From Bacteroidales bacterium (GTDB taxonomy: Bacteria > Bacteroidota > Bacteroidia > Bacteroidales > UBA6680), in the NCBI GenBank assembly GCA_025210735.1, contig JAOARD010000011.1, forward strand, positions 62,001 to 126,000: 64,000 nt of DNA, written 5' to 3'. The position numbers and the translations under genes were made by a program. The notes beneath the pieces were generated by a model. That model saw only the letters and a list, made by a program, of their open reading frames with translations. It had not been told where the DNA came from and ran no database searches. Below, in pieces: positions 1 through 10,687 of the stretch; position 1 is the first letter of the stretch, and each line of letters opens with the position of its first letter.

Positions 1-2
1 CT

Positions 3-3000
3 AGTGCAGTACTGTGTAAACATCAGGCAGTTTCATACGATATAACTACCGATGAGGAGGGGTACTTCTATGTAGATGAGATATTCTATGGTGAAGAGAC
101 AAAATTCACAATAACAACAAACAACGATTCTGATATTCGTCCGTCTAAGAACGAGCGTACTCTTTCGGTATCTGATTATAAACAAGATAATGTTCGTTTT
201 GAGGATTTCTCTTCTAAATCGGTATTTGGTAGAGTACTTATTGGAGAGTGTGCAATAAAAGATGCATATGTAATGTTTAACGGCGAGAAGCAGACAACAC
301 AATCTGCAGCCGACGGATCATTTGAGTATGTAATTCAGGCACCTAATCCAAGTGATGCAAATACACTATCTGTGTTCTACAAGAGTCACGAGTTTTCAGG
401 AACTATAGATCTTGACCTTGCAACAGATGTAGAGAACAGAAATAACCCTCACATATTCCGTGATATACAAAAAGATACACTTATTCTTTCTGTATTCTCA
501 GGTTGTGATAAACCTATAGCAGACGGTGCGGTTGTTGAGCTGTTTACAGCAAACGAATCAGGTAATATCTGTAAAACAATGGATATTACCCTTGACGAAA
601 CAGGTATTGATACACTATACCTTCCTGCTGCAAAATATACAGCACGTGTAAAAGACCTTATAATAAATCAGGTTCCGCAGGACGATCAGCGATATATTGA
701 CTTCCTGAATGTAAAACCAAACATAATTGGGGCAATGGGAGAGTTAACAGTTGATCTTACAAAACGCGATACTGTTAAGAAAAGAGAGATAAAAGTTATT
801 AACGCTGAGGAGAATGAGTATCAAATTATAGATAAAGTAATTGCTATAAACCTTGTTAAAGCTCCGTTTGTATATCGTCAGAGTATCGACTTTAAGATAG
901 AAGATCCGTTCTGGAACAATCCTACATGTACACATGAGGTAATTGATAACGGAGAAACAAAAACCGAGTCGGTATTTGTTATGGATCAGCAGAGTGAGTA
1001 TAGCAGTAAGTTTAAACTTGATGAGTACTATGATTACTATGTGCTTAGAAAACACAGATGTGGTGTTGATTCTGCAAGTCTGTTTATAACAGATAACATA
1101 TCAGACAGAGATCAGACAGAACGTACAATTATTGATGGTACGTTGGCATACACTATAAATCCGGGAGAGGCTAACATAGAAGGAGACTGGAACAAACCTC
1201 ATGCATTCCAGAAAAACCTTGCAGTTACAGCCCGTGTACCAAACTACAAAAAAGATATATTTGCACAGCGATGGGCACTTGTAACCGGAGATAAAATTCT
1301 TGAACCTACATTTATAACAGGCGATGTTCATATGCCTCAGTATATACTTCATGATCCTCCGGGAGATGCCAGTTTTGCATACCTTGAGAAAGGGTCATCA
1401 ATATCTACACGTGTAACATTTGAACGTAAGTGGCTTGTTGGAGCCGAAGCAGAGGTTAATGCACTGTTTGGTAAGAAATTTACCGGATGGGGAATTGGTG
1501 GCGGATTCTATGTTCAGGTAGAAGGTGCCGGAGGAGATGTTTCAGGAAACGAGAGTGTTTACACAACATCGTTCTCAGAAACAGTATCAACAAATGCAGG
1601 TACTGTTGAGCCGGGTGAAGGTTCAGACGTAATAATTGGTACAGGTATGAACTTTGTTTACTCAAAAGGAAAACGGCTGGAGTTTAACTGTGCAACAGGT
1701 CCTACAATTGATCCTTCATACGTTGTATCACCAGGATTCCAAACAAGATTTACACTAAGTGTTTATCATGTTCGTAACCATATTCTTCCAACGCTCGATT
1801 CACTATTGGTTGAGATAAAATCACTTGAAGATAAAGGTAATGCAGGAGCTGTATTAACAGAAGAAGAGGGACGTCTGGTTCTTTCAAAAGATGTATTTAC
1901 AACATCAAAGGCAAACTGGAAACGTATCCTTTCTGATAATCGCCGTCAGGTGTTTACCGGAGGAAACTCACTAGGAGAGAAAGAGGCACATCTGCGTAAT
2001 GTAACATTTAACGGAGGCACAGACTTTAGTTACTCTGCACAACTTGATACAATTAAATCTAACAAATCAGGTTACCACATGACAGTTGGTTTAAAAGCCG
2101 GCGGACTATTTAAAGTTGGTAGCGAAGATGCAACATATATGTGTGTTGATGTAAAAGGTGGTCTTACATTTAATCAGAACGAAGAGACAACTACAACAAC
2201 AGAGAACTCAACAGTTATTAAACAAGGATTTACACTGTCTGATAATAGTGTTGGCGATTTCTTTACAATAAATATAAGTAAAGATCCTACGTACGGAACT
2301 TATATCTTCCAAACTGTCTCCGGGCGAAGCAGTTGTCCTACAGAACCGGGAACTCAAACGCGCGACAGGGCAAAAATTACAGTTATATCTAACCCTGAGC
2401 TCAGAAATCTTCCTGTAGGTAAGCCTGCAACATTTAAGATAAGAATAGATAACGACAGCCAGAGCGAGGAGGGGCGTATATACAGTATAAATTCTCTTAC
2501 CGGATTAAACGACGGATCTACAATATCTGTAGGAGCAAACTCTGTTAACCCGTTAGGATCAACAGATCCGTTCTATCTTCCTGCAGATGGTTCAAATGAG
2601 TACATTATAAGTGTTACTCCGGGATCAGAAACAAGATCGTTACCAATTGAGCTTGTTGTTACACCTGAGTGTTTTGCAAGTATCTATCAATCAGAAGATC
2701 TGCTTAAGGCAGTAGAGAAGGAGCTTGAAAAATCTCCGGCAAATGTTACAAAACTGAAACTATTTGCTTCATGGGAGTCAAGCTGCGATCCTATAGAGAT
2801 AGAATCGCCTTCAGATAACTGGGTTGTAAACACAACAACCGACAGAGATCTGCCGCTTATCATAAAAGGATTCGATCCTAACTCAACAAACATGAGCTCT
2901 ATAGAGATTCAATACCGCAAAGCAGGTAATAACGACTGGAGTCGTCTGGTTTATATTACATCTGCAAATGTTGGTGAATTCCCTAAGAAACACATGAATG

Positions 3001-5780
3001 TAAGAGTAGACACTATGGATGCGGGACGTTACTTTGTTAGAGCAAAGACATACTGCTCTAAACTTAATGTAGCAAACTACTCTAATGTAATAGAGGGAGT
3101 TATAGATCATAACCCGTTTGTAGCAGTTGATACAAACCTTGAGAACGGATGGTTAAGATCAGAGAGCTTCCAGGTTACATTCTCTAAGCCATTAGCATCA
3201 TCAACAGTACGTGTTCAGTTACTTGAAGAGTCTGGCAATGCGATTATAGAACAGCAGTATGTGAATGCTGTAATAAACAATAACGTTGCAGTAATTGATA
3301 TACCTGATGCTGATACATACGAAGGATTTAAGTATAACGTAATATTCGAATCGGGTGCAACACTTGATACAGAGGGCGAAACTCTTACAACAGATAAGGT
3401 TTATACAATGACACTTGATCGTGCTGAGGCAACATGGAAAGTACCTAACAAAGTAGTAATACTTGTAAAAGGACGCTCTTCTGAGTTTGAAGCAGCATTA
3501 ATAAACCGTGGAGTAGAAGATGCAGAGTTTGAGATAGTATCAAATACACTTAGCACATATATTACACCACAATACAACAGTGGCGTTATACCTGCCGGAG
3601 GAGAATATCCTGTACAGTTTGATATAAACAACAATCAGGATATACCTGTTGGTACGTTTGACGGATCGGTAATGGTTAAGATAACAAAAGGCACTAAGGT
3701 ATATTATAAAACACTACAGCTTACAATCAGAGTTAAATCTGTGGCACCGGATGTAGAGCAGCCTGATAACAAGAGCTACCGTATGCACCTTATGGCACAG
3801 TTTACACCTTCGGCTACAACAGATGTTCCTCTGTCAACAGATGAGCGCGACTTTATTACGGCCTATATCAACGGGAAAGTGGCAGGAACATCTAAGATAT
3901 ATTTTGATGTTTCAGCAAACAGACACATTGCATTTGTAACTATAGAGTCTGATATTAATAACCCTGAAATAAGCTTTAAAATGTGGGATGCTTCAGAGAG
4001 TATATACTACTCGGCAAAAGAGACATTAACATTTGAGGCAAATACAGTTAAGGGTAACAAAACAGCTCCATATATACTACATGCAAATGGTGCAGAGCAA
4101 TCAATTGCTCTTACTAAAGGGTGGAACTTTGTATCATTCAATGTTCAGCCAAAACAGAGTTCTCTTAATATGATTCTGTCAGGAATAGAGTATCCTAATA
4201 CACAGATAAAGAATATTAAGAATGGATTCAGTGAGTATAACCCTGCAACATCGCAGTGGAGCGGATCACTTTCAACTATTGATGTTAACAAAGCATATAA
4301 GATATATGTTGATAACGACAATGTTGTAAAGGTTAAAGGAGATATTGTTAGCAACAGCTATCCTGTAGCACTTAACGACTACTCAAACAGACGTTATAAC
4401 TGGGTTGCAGTACACAATAATAACTCTGTTGATATAGAGAATGCAATTAACCGCGATGAGGTTAACGGTGGAGTGGTTATTCGTCACGAAGATCAGTTTG
4501 CAGTACTTGCCGACGATAAGAGCTCATGGACTGGTAACCTGATAATGATTGAACCGGGTAAAGGATATGAGTTATATAATCCTAACACAATTCAATCGCC
4601 TGTTATATCTGAGGATATGAAACTTACATTTACGGTTAATGCAAGACTACAAAATAGTGCAGCAAGTCAGGTTAAAGCACATATAATTATTGGTGGCGAT
4701 GTTGCCGAAGGTTATATTGCAAACAACCAGGCAGGTGTTCCTAATGCAATATTAGATCACGCATTTAATGTAAGTTCAGGATCAGAATACACACCAATAT
4801 CAATTAACCTGTCAGATGCAAACGTATCAGCAACAGACTTTTTGAAGAACCACTTACAGTTCTTTGTAAGATCAGATGCTTATACACCTGCACTTAATTC
4901 GCATCCTGCACCGGATGTTGAGTTTACAGATGCAGTACTTGAGGTACGCGACAGAAATAATGTTGTGGTATACAGATACAACTACTCTAAACTGATGAGT
5001 GAGGTTAATGTTGATAACTTTAACTATAACTGGACAGGTAGCGGATTCAAATTTAAGAAGACAATTGTTAAACCTGAATATCATCAGTTACTTGTAGGAC
5101 AGAGTGGCAGATATATTATAGCTCAGGGTGTTCATTCGCAGGAGAGAACACTAATACCTGAGCAGTCAGTTACTCAGGCAAGCAGAACTGTACGTGTAGA
5201 GCCAAATACAATGACACTTATTAGTCAGGCTTACCTTAATGGACGCACAATTGATACCGAGAGATATTCTGTTGAGGCAGTTATTAACAATGAGGTTGTT
5301 GCACGTAACTTTATTAAAGCAGATGATAAGGTATACAAAACAAATCAGTTCTTTATGCTTAAAGCAGCAGAAGGATCGTCAGACGAGATATCGTTCAGAC
5401 TTGTTGATAACAAAACCGGAGAGGAGTTTATAGCAACACAAACGCTTAACTATCAAAACGATCAGGCTGTGGGTAACATAGGTGCACCTTACAGAATAGA
5501 TTTTGGTGGTACTGATAACGAGAGCGATATTGCACTTAAACTTTATCCTAACCTTGTTAGCAGTGGCGAGAAAGTTCAGCTACAGATACTTGATAACTCA
5601 AAGAGTGTTAAGAGATACGATATTGTTATTGTAAGTATGAATGGTGCTGTTGTTTACAGAACAACACAAACAACACTTAACGGGTTTATTAACACCTCTA
5701 AGTGTAGCGCAGGAGTATATACAGTATCAGTATATAATAATAAGAGACTTTTAGGATCATCTAAACTGGTGGTTGAATAA
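3..5780 (+). CDS. Giant secreted T9SS type A cargo protein, 5' end outside window
   Basis: The frame is open from base 3 with no start in reach, so the gene begins left of the window; 1925 residues are visible. The last ~80 residues form a type A T9SS C-terminal sorting domain (LYPNLVSSGEKVQLQILD, then NGAVVYR and a final KLVVE), which sends the protein through the outer membrane for surface anchoring or release. The middle is a chain of beta-sandwich-like segments; one near 4100-4600 contains GWNFVSFNV and reads as a paired 'GWN' domain. A HDPPGDASFAYLE stretch near base 1350 resembles a motif I recall from other very large Bacteroidota surface proteins. No enzymatic motif was recognised. 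A strong terminator follows. The sorting domain is sure; the function is unknown. Confidence 0.5.
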   Translation, partial: SAVLCKHQAVSYDITTDEEGYFYVDEIFYGEETKFTITTNNDSDIRPSKNERTLSVSDYKQDNVRFEDFSSKSVFGRVLIGECAIKDAYVMFNGEKQTTQSAADGSFEYVIQAPNPSDANTLSVFYKSHEFSGTIDLDLATDVENRNNPHIFRDIQKDTLILSVFSGCDKPIADGAVVELFTANESGNICKTMDITLDETGIDTLYLPAAKYTARVKDLIINQVPQDDQRYIDFLNVKPNIIGAMGELTVDLTKRDTVKKREIKVINAEENEYQIIDKVIAINLVKAPFVYRQSIDFKIEDPFWNNPTCTHEVIDNGETKTESVFVMDQQSEYSSKFKLDEYYDYYVLRKHRCGVDSASLFITDNISDRDQTERTIIDGTLAYTINPGEANIEGDWNKPHAFQKNLAVTARVPNYKKDIFAQRWALVTGDKILEPTFITGDVHMPQYILHDPPGDASFAYLEKGSSISTRVTFERKWLVGAEAEVNALFGKKFTGWGIGGGFYVQVEGAGGDVSGNESVYTTSFSETVSTNAGTVEPGEGSDVIIGTGMNFVYSKGKRLEFNCATGPTIDPSYVVSPGFQTRFTLSVYHVRNHILPTLDSLLVEIKSLEDKGNAGAVLTEEEGRLVLSKDVFTTSKANWKRILSDNRRQVFTGGNSLGEKEAHLRNVTFNGGTDFSYSAQLDTIKSNKSGYHMTVGLKAGGLFKVGSEDATYMCVDVKGGLTFNQNEETTTTTENSTVIKQGFTLSDNSVGDFFTINISKDPTYGTYIFQTVSGRSSCPTEPGTQTRDRAKITVISNPELRNLPVGKPATFKIRIDNDSQSEEGRIYSINSLTGLNDGSTISVGANSVNPLGSTDPFYLPADGSNEYIISVTPGSETRSLPIELVVTPECFASIYQSEDLLKAVEKELEKSPANVTKLKLFASWESSCDPIEIESPSDNWVVNTTTDRDLPLIIKGFDPNSTNMSSIEIQYRKAGNNDWSRLVYITSANVGEFPKKHMNVRVDTMDAGRYFVRAKTYCSKLNVANYSNVIEGVIDHNPFVAVDTNLENGWLRSESFQVTFSKPLASSTVRVQLLEESGNAIIEQQYVNAVINNNVAVIDIPDADTYEGFKYNVIFESGATLDTEGETLTTDKVYTMTLDRAEATWKVPNKVVILVKGRSSEFEAALINRGVEDAEFEIVSNTLSTYITPQYNSGVIPAGGEYPVQFDINNNQDIPVGTFDGSVMVKITKGTKVYYKTLQLTIRVKSVAPDVEQPDNKSYRMHLMAQFTPSATTDVPLSTDERDFITAYINGKVAGTSKIYFDVSANRHIAFVTIESDINNPEISFKMWDASESIYYSAKETLTFEANTVKGNKTAPYILHANGAEQSIALTKGWNFVSFNVQPKQSSLNMILSGIEYPNTQIKNIKNGFSEYNPATSQWSGSLSTIDVNKAYKIYVDNDNVVKVKGDIVSNSYPVALNDYSNRRYNWVAVHNNNSVDIENAINRDEVNGGVVIRHEDQFAVLADDKSSWTGNLIMIEPGKGYELYNPNTIQSPVISEDMKLTFTVNARLQNSAASQVKAHIIIGGDVAEGYIANNQAGVPNAILDHAFNVSSGSEYTPISINLSDANVSATDFLKNHLQFFVRSDAYTPALNSHPAPDVEFTDAVLEVRDRNNVVVYRYNYSKLMSEVNVDNFNYNWTGSGFKFKKTIVKPEYHQLLVGQSGRYIIAQGVHSQERTLIPEQSVTQASRTVRVEPNTMTLISQAYLNGRTIDTERYSVEAVINNEVVARNFIKADDKVYKTNQFFMLKAAEGSSDEISFRLVDNKTGEEFIATQTLNYQNDQAVGNIGAPYRIDFGGTDNESDIALKLYPNLVSSGEKVQLQILDNSKSVKRYDIVIVSMNGAVVYRTTQTTLNGFINTSKCSAGVYTVSVYNNKRLLGSSKLVVE

Positions 5781-5810
5781 GTGTAATACTAATTACAGAT
5801 TTTTGCAGAT

Positions 5811-5839
5811 AATCCGGGGTGTAGTGCCCCGGATTTTTT
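5811..5839 (+). terminator. Rho-independent terminator of the giant T9SS protein
   Basis: A perfect 9-bp stem AATCCGGGG/CCCCGGATT with a 7-nt loop runs into a T tract, 31 bases after the stop codon. Confidence 0.5.
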
Positions 5840-6013
5840 GTATATGTTGTGTTGAAAATATCTTTACAATAACCGATTTGTGTTAAAATAATTGTGATTT
5901 CAGAATATAACAACTACTTTAGTGGGTATAAATACCTAAACTTTTGAATCTGCTCCGGGATTTATCTGGACATATATATTCTTATTAATTATTAAACCTA
6001 AAAATTAAAGATC

Positions 6014-8143
6014 ATGAGAAAACTACTATTTCTTATTATGATGTATTGCTGTATAAATGGCTATGCACAAGAGGTTCTGTTTAAAGATCATCTGTTCAAC
6101 GATCACACAAAATCTGTAGAGGTAAAACATGATGATGATATCTTTACAATTACATTTCAGGAGGGGGAGCCAATAAAACTATACAGTTGGGAATACAAAA
6201 CTGTTTTAAAAGCAATACGGAGTAACTATATTGATATTAGGTATAGTAAGTTTACTATGGAGGTAGGCAGACTGTTTTATGAGGTAAAGGGTAAGACACT
6301 ATTGATACCAAAGGTGAAAAACAGATCATTGGCTGGTGTAATGGGATTCAAGTCTGATTATGTATACCTGATTAAGGGAGATTTTAAGGATTATAAAAAG
6401 GCTGCAAAACAGAGTGTTGGATTATTTGTTAAACCTGAATCAGGAAAATATGATGATAATATCTATACAAAAGTACAGCATATAATAAACTATTATGAAA
6501 CTATAGGCTCTGTAAAAAGTTATCAATCAAAGCTAGATAATGCTGATAAAAAGTTAGCAATATTAGAAAAAGAACTATCAGAGTTGGATAGTGAATTGAA
6601 TATATTGAATAATAGTACGAGAGATTATAATGATTTACAGGAGCTTGTATACAGAGAGATAAAAAGAGTTGAGAAAAGAGTAGATATGGATATTATAGAG
6701 GAGCTTTTGTTTGAGAAGAAAACCTATAATGTCTTAAATATACCGGATAGTGCATTAACAGGGGACTTCAGACCATTATTGCAATATAAATATCTTGTTG
6801 AACTCAGAAAATATGAAAAAGATCTGATATATGCTGTTCTAAATGATACTACTGATGATTCTGAGTTTGTTAAATCAACCAATCACATTGTAGCAAAATT
6901 TAGCCCTTCAAGTGACAATAGAAAGAAACAAATAGAGAAGATAAAGGAACCATTACAAAAGGAAGTTGATTCTCTAAAAAAGGAAAAAGTGATTTTAAAT
7001 AAAAATGAGTACAAAGAGTATTTTAATTATAACATTGTAATAAAAGCAAATATAGACTCAGTAAACGTAGAGATAACAGAAACATTTATTGAGCGTATAA
7101 TGGTGTTCTGTACCCTTGAATACCTAAATGAACAGGAGAATGATAAATATAAACAGGATAAACATATTACACTTATCAACAAAGCTCCGTATGGTATTTC
7201 TACATTAAAAGAGATTGAGAGAACAAGAGAAAAAGGGGTATTGTTTGCAAATATTAATGGTAAGATATACAGTGTTAAATTAAGAGATATCTTTACATTT
7301 TACAGACCCGAACTTAAAAACAAACGCAGAGATGTTAGCCCGGCAGATACAACATTTATGGTTGTTAAAGGAAAGAGAAATGGAGATGAGGTAAAACTAT
7401 TCAGACAGACATCTGAGAGACTTTTTGAATTTAAAATTTTTAGTGATTTTGTTGGTATCGACGGAACAAAAGCAAACGGATTGGTTCAGACAGAGTTTGA
7501 TAAAAAAATGTTTCTGTCTCCAAGAAAGTACTATGGTTTTTTTGGTGGATATACAGGCTTCTTTACTTATATAAAACCCACTTTTACTCTATCTAAACTT
7601 GAGGATAATAATAAATATGCTGTACCTCTTATATCCGGCGATAATAAATATATAAATACACTTGATCTTATGCGCCATCAGATATACAAGGTTGGAGCTG
7701 ACTTTAATCTTCAAATGTTTCATATATCAGGATTAAAGAGTGATATGTATATTGATTTTGGTGCCTACTACTCAAGATCGGGTATATCAGACACTATTAA
7801 AAAGAGCGATTCCGGTTTAGATGTGGTTATACTAGAACCAAAGGTTAAATTTAAGGTACAGACAGATGAGAGGTACTTTGTATGTATAGATGGTTCTGTA
7901 AAGTTCACAAGGCTGTTAGATTCAGATGTAAAACAGTTGCGTAAATACGATTCACAGAAAGGAGTTAAGAATGTGTTTAACGATCCTTACTATACTCTGT
8001 CGGTAATGGCAGGATACTCGCCAACAGCAAATACACGCGGTAAACTGTTTTTCAGATACAGATACTCAGGTGCGCTAAGAGATGGTGCAAGGCTTGGTTA
8101 TAGCCAGATACAACTAGGATACTCATACTACTTTAATCTGTAG
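6014..8143 (+). CDS. Exported coiled-coil protein with beta-barrel-like C terminus, unknown function
   Basis: 709 residues. Residues 1-18 are a signal peptide ending GYA before Gln19, so the mature protein would start with Gln. A Lys/Glu-rich coiled coil occupies roughly residues 165-215, with a second helical stretch near 300-335. The last ~200 residues alternate polar and hydrophobic residues and end in YSQIQLGYSYYFNL, the kind of aromatic-rich last strand seen in outer-membrane beta-barrels. I do not recognise the family. It stands alone between two large export genes, with an A-rich leader and no clear Shine-Dalgarno. Outer-membrane placement is inference from the C terminus; a periplasmic location with a beta-rich tail is the alternative. 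Confidence 0.5.
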   Translation: MRKLLFLIMMYCCINGYAQEVLFKDHLFNDHTKSVEVKHDDDIFTITFQEGEPIKLYSWEYKTVLKAIRSNYIDIRYSKFTMEVGRLFYEVKGKTLLIPKVKNRSLAGVMGFKSDYVYLIKGDFKDYKKAAKQSVGLFVKPESGKYDDNIYTKVQHIINYYETIGSVKSYQSKLDNADKKLAILEKELSELDSELNILNNSTRDYNDLQELVYREIKRVEKRVDMDIIEELLFEKKTYNVLNIPDSALTGDFRPLLQYKYLVELRKYEKDLIYAVLNDTTDDSEFVKSTNHIVAKFSPSSDNRKKQIEKIKEPLQKEVDSLKKEKVILNKNEYKEYFNYNIVIKANIDSVNVEITETFIERIMVFCTLEYLNEQENDKYKQDKHITLINKAPYGISTLKEIERTREKGVLFANINGKIYSVKLRDIFTFYRPELKNKRRDVSPADTTFMVVKGKRNGDEVKLFRQTSERLFEFKIFSDFVGIDGTKANGLVQTEFDKKMFLSPRKYYGFFGGYTGFFTYIKPTFTLSKLEDNNKYAVPLISGDNKYINTLDLMRHQIYKVGADFNLQMFHISGLKSDMYIDFGAYYSRSGISDTIKKSDSGLDVVILEPKVKFKVQTDERYFVCIDGSVKFTRLLDSDVKQLRKYDSQKGVKNVFNDPYYTLSVMAGYSPTANTRGKLFFRYRYSGALRDGARLGYSQIQLGYSYYFNL

Positions 8144-8270
8144 AGTATAATCCCGGATATAATCTGATATATCCGGGATTATTAATTAACACAATAGCAG
8201 GTATTAACCATACGGTAAATAAAAAATAACACAACCGGTATATATATGTTCTGTTTTAACACAGAATAAC

Positions 8271-8278
8271 TATATTTG
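8271..8278 (+). promoter_or_regulatory. -7 box (TATATTTG) ahead of the IgGFc-binding-like gene
   Basis: TATATTTG fits the Bacteroidota -7 consensus TAnnTTTG. The -33 region 20 bases upstream is only TGTT, so the promoter is weak or depends on an activator. It lies 95 bases upstream of the chosen ATG at 8374. Confidence 0.5.
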
Positions 8279-8373
8279 CGCGCTTAAAAAATTTATAGTA
8301 TTCTGACAGTATATATTGCTACCTGACACCGGCAAAAGCATTCAGCAATAGTACATGTTATAAATGTTTGTTT

Positions 8374-10434
8374 ATGAGAAAATATAATCTGCTATTTGCT
8401 CTGCTATTGCTTTGCCAGTTTTTATACTCACAGGTTGATACACTACATTTCCTGCCACCACTGTTTTGTACTACAGCAGGAGGTAACGACAGGGGAAAAC
8501 AGACACTGTTCTTCTCAACGTTTGAGGAGAGTAATGTGAGTGTTAAGATATACTCAGGTGATAACCTGTTGCACTCGTTGATAATAAATAAGAACAATCC
8601 GGGTATCTGGTCAGAGGGAAATGCTTCAATTGGTTCGTCGCATATTGAGACCAATATACACGGACTGGTAACGTGGAATCAGACAGGAAAACCTATTCAG
8701 GGCGAGGGATTACGTATAGAGGCCGATAAACCTATATATGTAAGTGAACGACATCAGTCTAGAGCACAGGGAACCCTTATAACATCTAAAGGTACAGTAG
8801 GTTTGGGATTTCACTTCTTTAGCGGGCACTCCTGGTCGGTTATAGATAACAGACAGAGTAATAAGGAGCGTGGATCTGCATTTATATCAGTAATGGCAAC
8901 TCAGGATAATACAGAGATAACATTTGAGAACCCTCACGGACTTGCACTGCGCGATTATGGCACTACTCAGGGCGATACAAAAATAACCACTGTACTGAAT
9001 GCAAATGAGACTTATACAATAGCTATAAGGCACGATAAGTGGCGTGTTAACGGGTCAATAAACAATGCATACTATCAGGACAGAAACCATATGAACGGAA
9101 CAGAGATAAAATCAGATAAACCCATTGCTGTAACATGCGGATCGTGGTGCGCAATTACCGGCGATAACAGACGCGATGTTGGGGTAGATCAGATTGTACC
9201 TGTTAATAACGTTGGAACAGAGTATATTGTGTTACAAGGACAGGGCAGAGAGGAGAATGAAAATCCATCGAGACCGGATCATGAAACGGGTAAGAATGCC
9301 GAAAAAGTGATAGTAATTGCAACAACAGATAATACAAGCGTTAAGGTTAATGGCGCAGCACCTGTTACTCTTAACAAGGGAGCATACACTGTTCTCGATC
9401 ACAGGAAATATCAGGATAATGCTATGTATCTTGAATCTGACAAACCTGTTTATGTTTATCAGTCGCTTGTAGGACATCCTGACCATAAAGATAATGCAGG
9501 TATGGTGTTTCTTCCTCCGCTAAAATGTACGGCAGACCGAAGCGCATTAATATCGCATGGTAACACACTTGATATTGATCATACAATGGACAGATCGCTT
9601 ATGATCAGTACACGTAAGGGGGCAGAGGTAAAGGTTAATGGTATAAAGCTTAACAATGCAAAGTCAATATCAGGTAATCAGTACTGGGAGTTATACGATG
9701 TAAATAACAGTTTTCTGTCCTCGTTGTCAAGTCAGAACTATGAGGTTGTATCTACCGGAGCGCTGAATGTTGCACTTGTATTACAGAGTGGAGTAAGAGG
9801 AGCTGCCGGATTCTTCTCAGGTTTTGGCGATAAACCACGAATAGACGGATTACCAACAATTGAGGGAGGTAACTTTTGTGCAGGCGATATTGAGATACGT
9901 ATTACAAATGGTGGTTTCATAAGATATAAATGGTACCGGAATGGTGTTGAGATACCGGGCGACACAGATCAGTTTAACGTGGCAATGTCTGGCAGATACA
10001 CTGTTAAAGGCGAAACATATTGCGATGGTGGTACAGTATGGACAAGTGAATCGAATGCTATTGATGTAGAGTCGTGTTTACAGATAAATGATATATCAAT
10101 ACATGAGTCAGACGATGCGCTGTTTACCGTAAAACTATCTCATGCAATGCCTGTGGCTGTTAGTTTTAGCCTTGAACTACGCCATATTTCTACAGACGAT
10201 ACCGACTTTAAAACAACACATATAGGAAACTGGACCATTCCTGCCGGAGAGACACTGCGTGACTTTAACTGGGAGTTGTTAAAAGATAATAAATGTGAGA
10301 ATGCAGAGGAGTTTCAGGTAGTTATAACCAACGCCAGTGTTACAATTTATAAAGGTGTTGGCGAGGGTTATATTGAGCGTGAGATAGCTATATCAGAAGC
10401 CATTTTTCATGTCAGGAATGCATTATCAGATTAA
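8374..10434 (+). CDS. IgGFc-binding-protein-like secreted protein with a C-terminal Calx-beta-like segment
   Basis: The start is taken at ATG 8374 (MRKYNLLFALLLL); the frame is open from a TTG at 8368. The signal peptide ends FLYS with Gln at +1. Residues ~20-490 match the IgGFc-binding N-terminal pattern of Bacteroidota surface proteins: FLPPLFCT opening, a repeated 'KPIYV/KPIAV/KPVYV' motif, 'VTCGSWCAI' and a second FLPPLKCT. An Ig-like segment follows ('CAGDIEIRI...YKWYRNGVEIPG'), then a Calx-beta-like piece (DISIHESDDALFTVKLS). The reading stops abruptly at NALSD without a T9SS sorting domain, although relatives usually carry one. It may be truncated or use another export route. Ligand unknown; the IgG-binding name is inherited from a mammalian protein and should not be read as function. 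Confidence 0.5.
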   Translation: MRKYNLLFALLLLCQFLYSQVDTLHFLPPLFCTTAGGNDRGKQTLFFSTFEESNVSVKIYSGDNLLHSLIINKNNPGIWSEGNASIGSSHIETNIHGLVTWNQTGKPIQGEGLRIEADKPIYVSERHQSRAQGTLITSKGTVGLGFHFFSGHSWSVIDNRQSNKERGSAFISVMATQDNTEITFENPHGLALRDYGTTQGDTKITTVLNANETYTIAIRHDKWRVNGSINNAYYQDRNHMNGTEIKSDKPIAVTCGSWCAITGDNRRDVGVDQIVPVNNVGTEYIVLQGQGREENENPSRPDHETGKNAEKVIVIATTDNTSVKVNGAAPVTLNKGAYTVLDHRKYQDNAMYLESDKPVYVYQSLVGHPDHKDNAGMVFLPPLKCTADRSALISHGNTLDIDHTMDRSLMISTRKGAEVKVNGIKLNNAKSISGNQYWELYDVNNSFLSSLSSQNYEVVSTGALNVALVLQSGVRGAAGFFSGFGDKPRIDGLPTIEGGNFCAGDIEIRITNGGFIRYKWYRNGVEIPGDTDQFNVAMSGRYTVKGETYCDGGTVWTSESNAIDVESCLQINDISIHESDDALFTVKLSHAMPVAVSFSLELRHISTDDTDFKTTHIGNWTIPAGETLRDFNWELLKDNKCENAEEFQVVITNASVTIYKGVGEGYIEREIAISEAIFHVRNALSD

Positions 10435-10462
10435 TCTGTTACTCAATTAAATATATGGATAC

Positions 10463-10492
10463 TTTGTTTTAACGTAAAAATGTATATATTTA
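10463..10492 (+). promoter_or_regulatory. Promoter TTTG-N18-TATATTTA
   Basis: TTTG at 10463-10466 and TATATTTA at 10485-10492 fit the -33/-7 pattern with one mismatch. The transcript would carry a leader of ~190 bases before the VOC lipoprotein. I see no ORF or obvious riboswitch in that leader. Confidence 0.5.
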
Positions 10493-10687
10493 CGCCTCTT
10501 ATATCAATAGTGTGTTATAATGCTTTGATATTAAGTATATAATTAATATATAGCAAATAGGTGTTATAGTGGTAAAATAAAAGTTGCAGCCCACTTAAAC
10601 TTTATCCCGGTTTTATAGCAATACAATTGCCTGTTTGCCATTTATTCACGGTTGTGTGGTAGTTAAAGAACGGTATAATAACGATAT

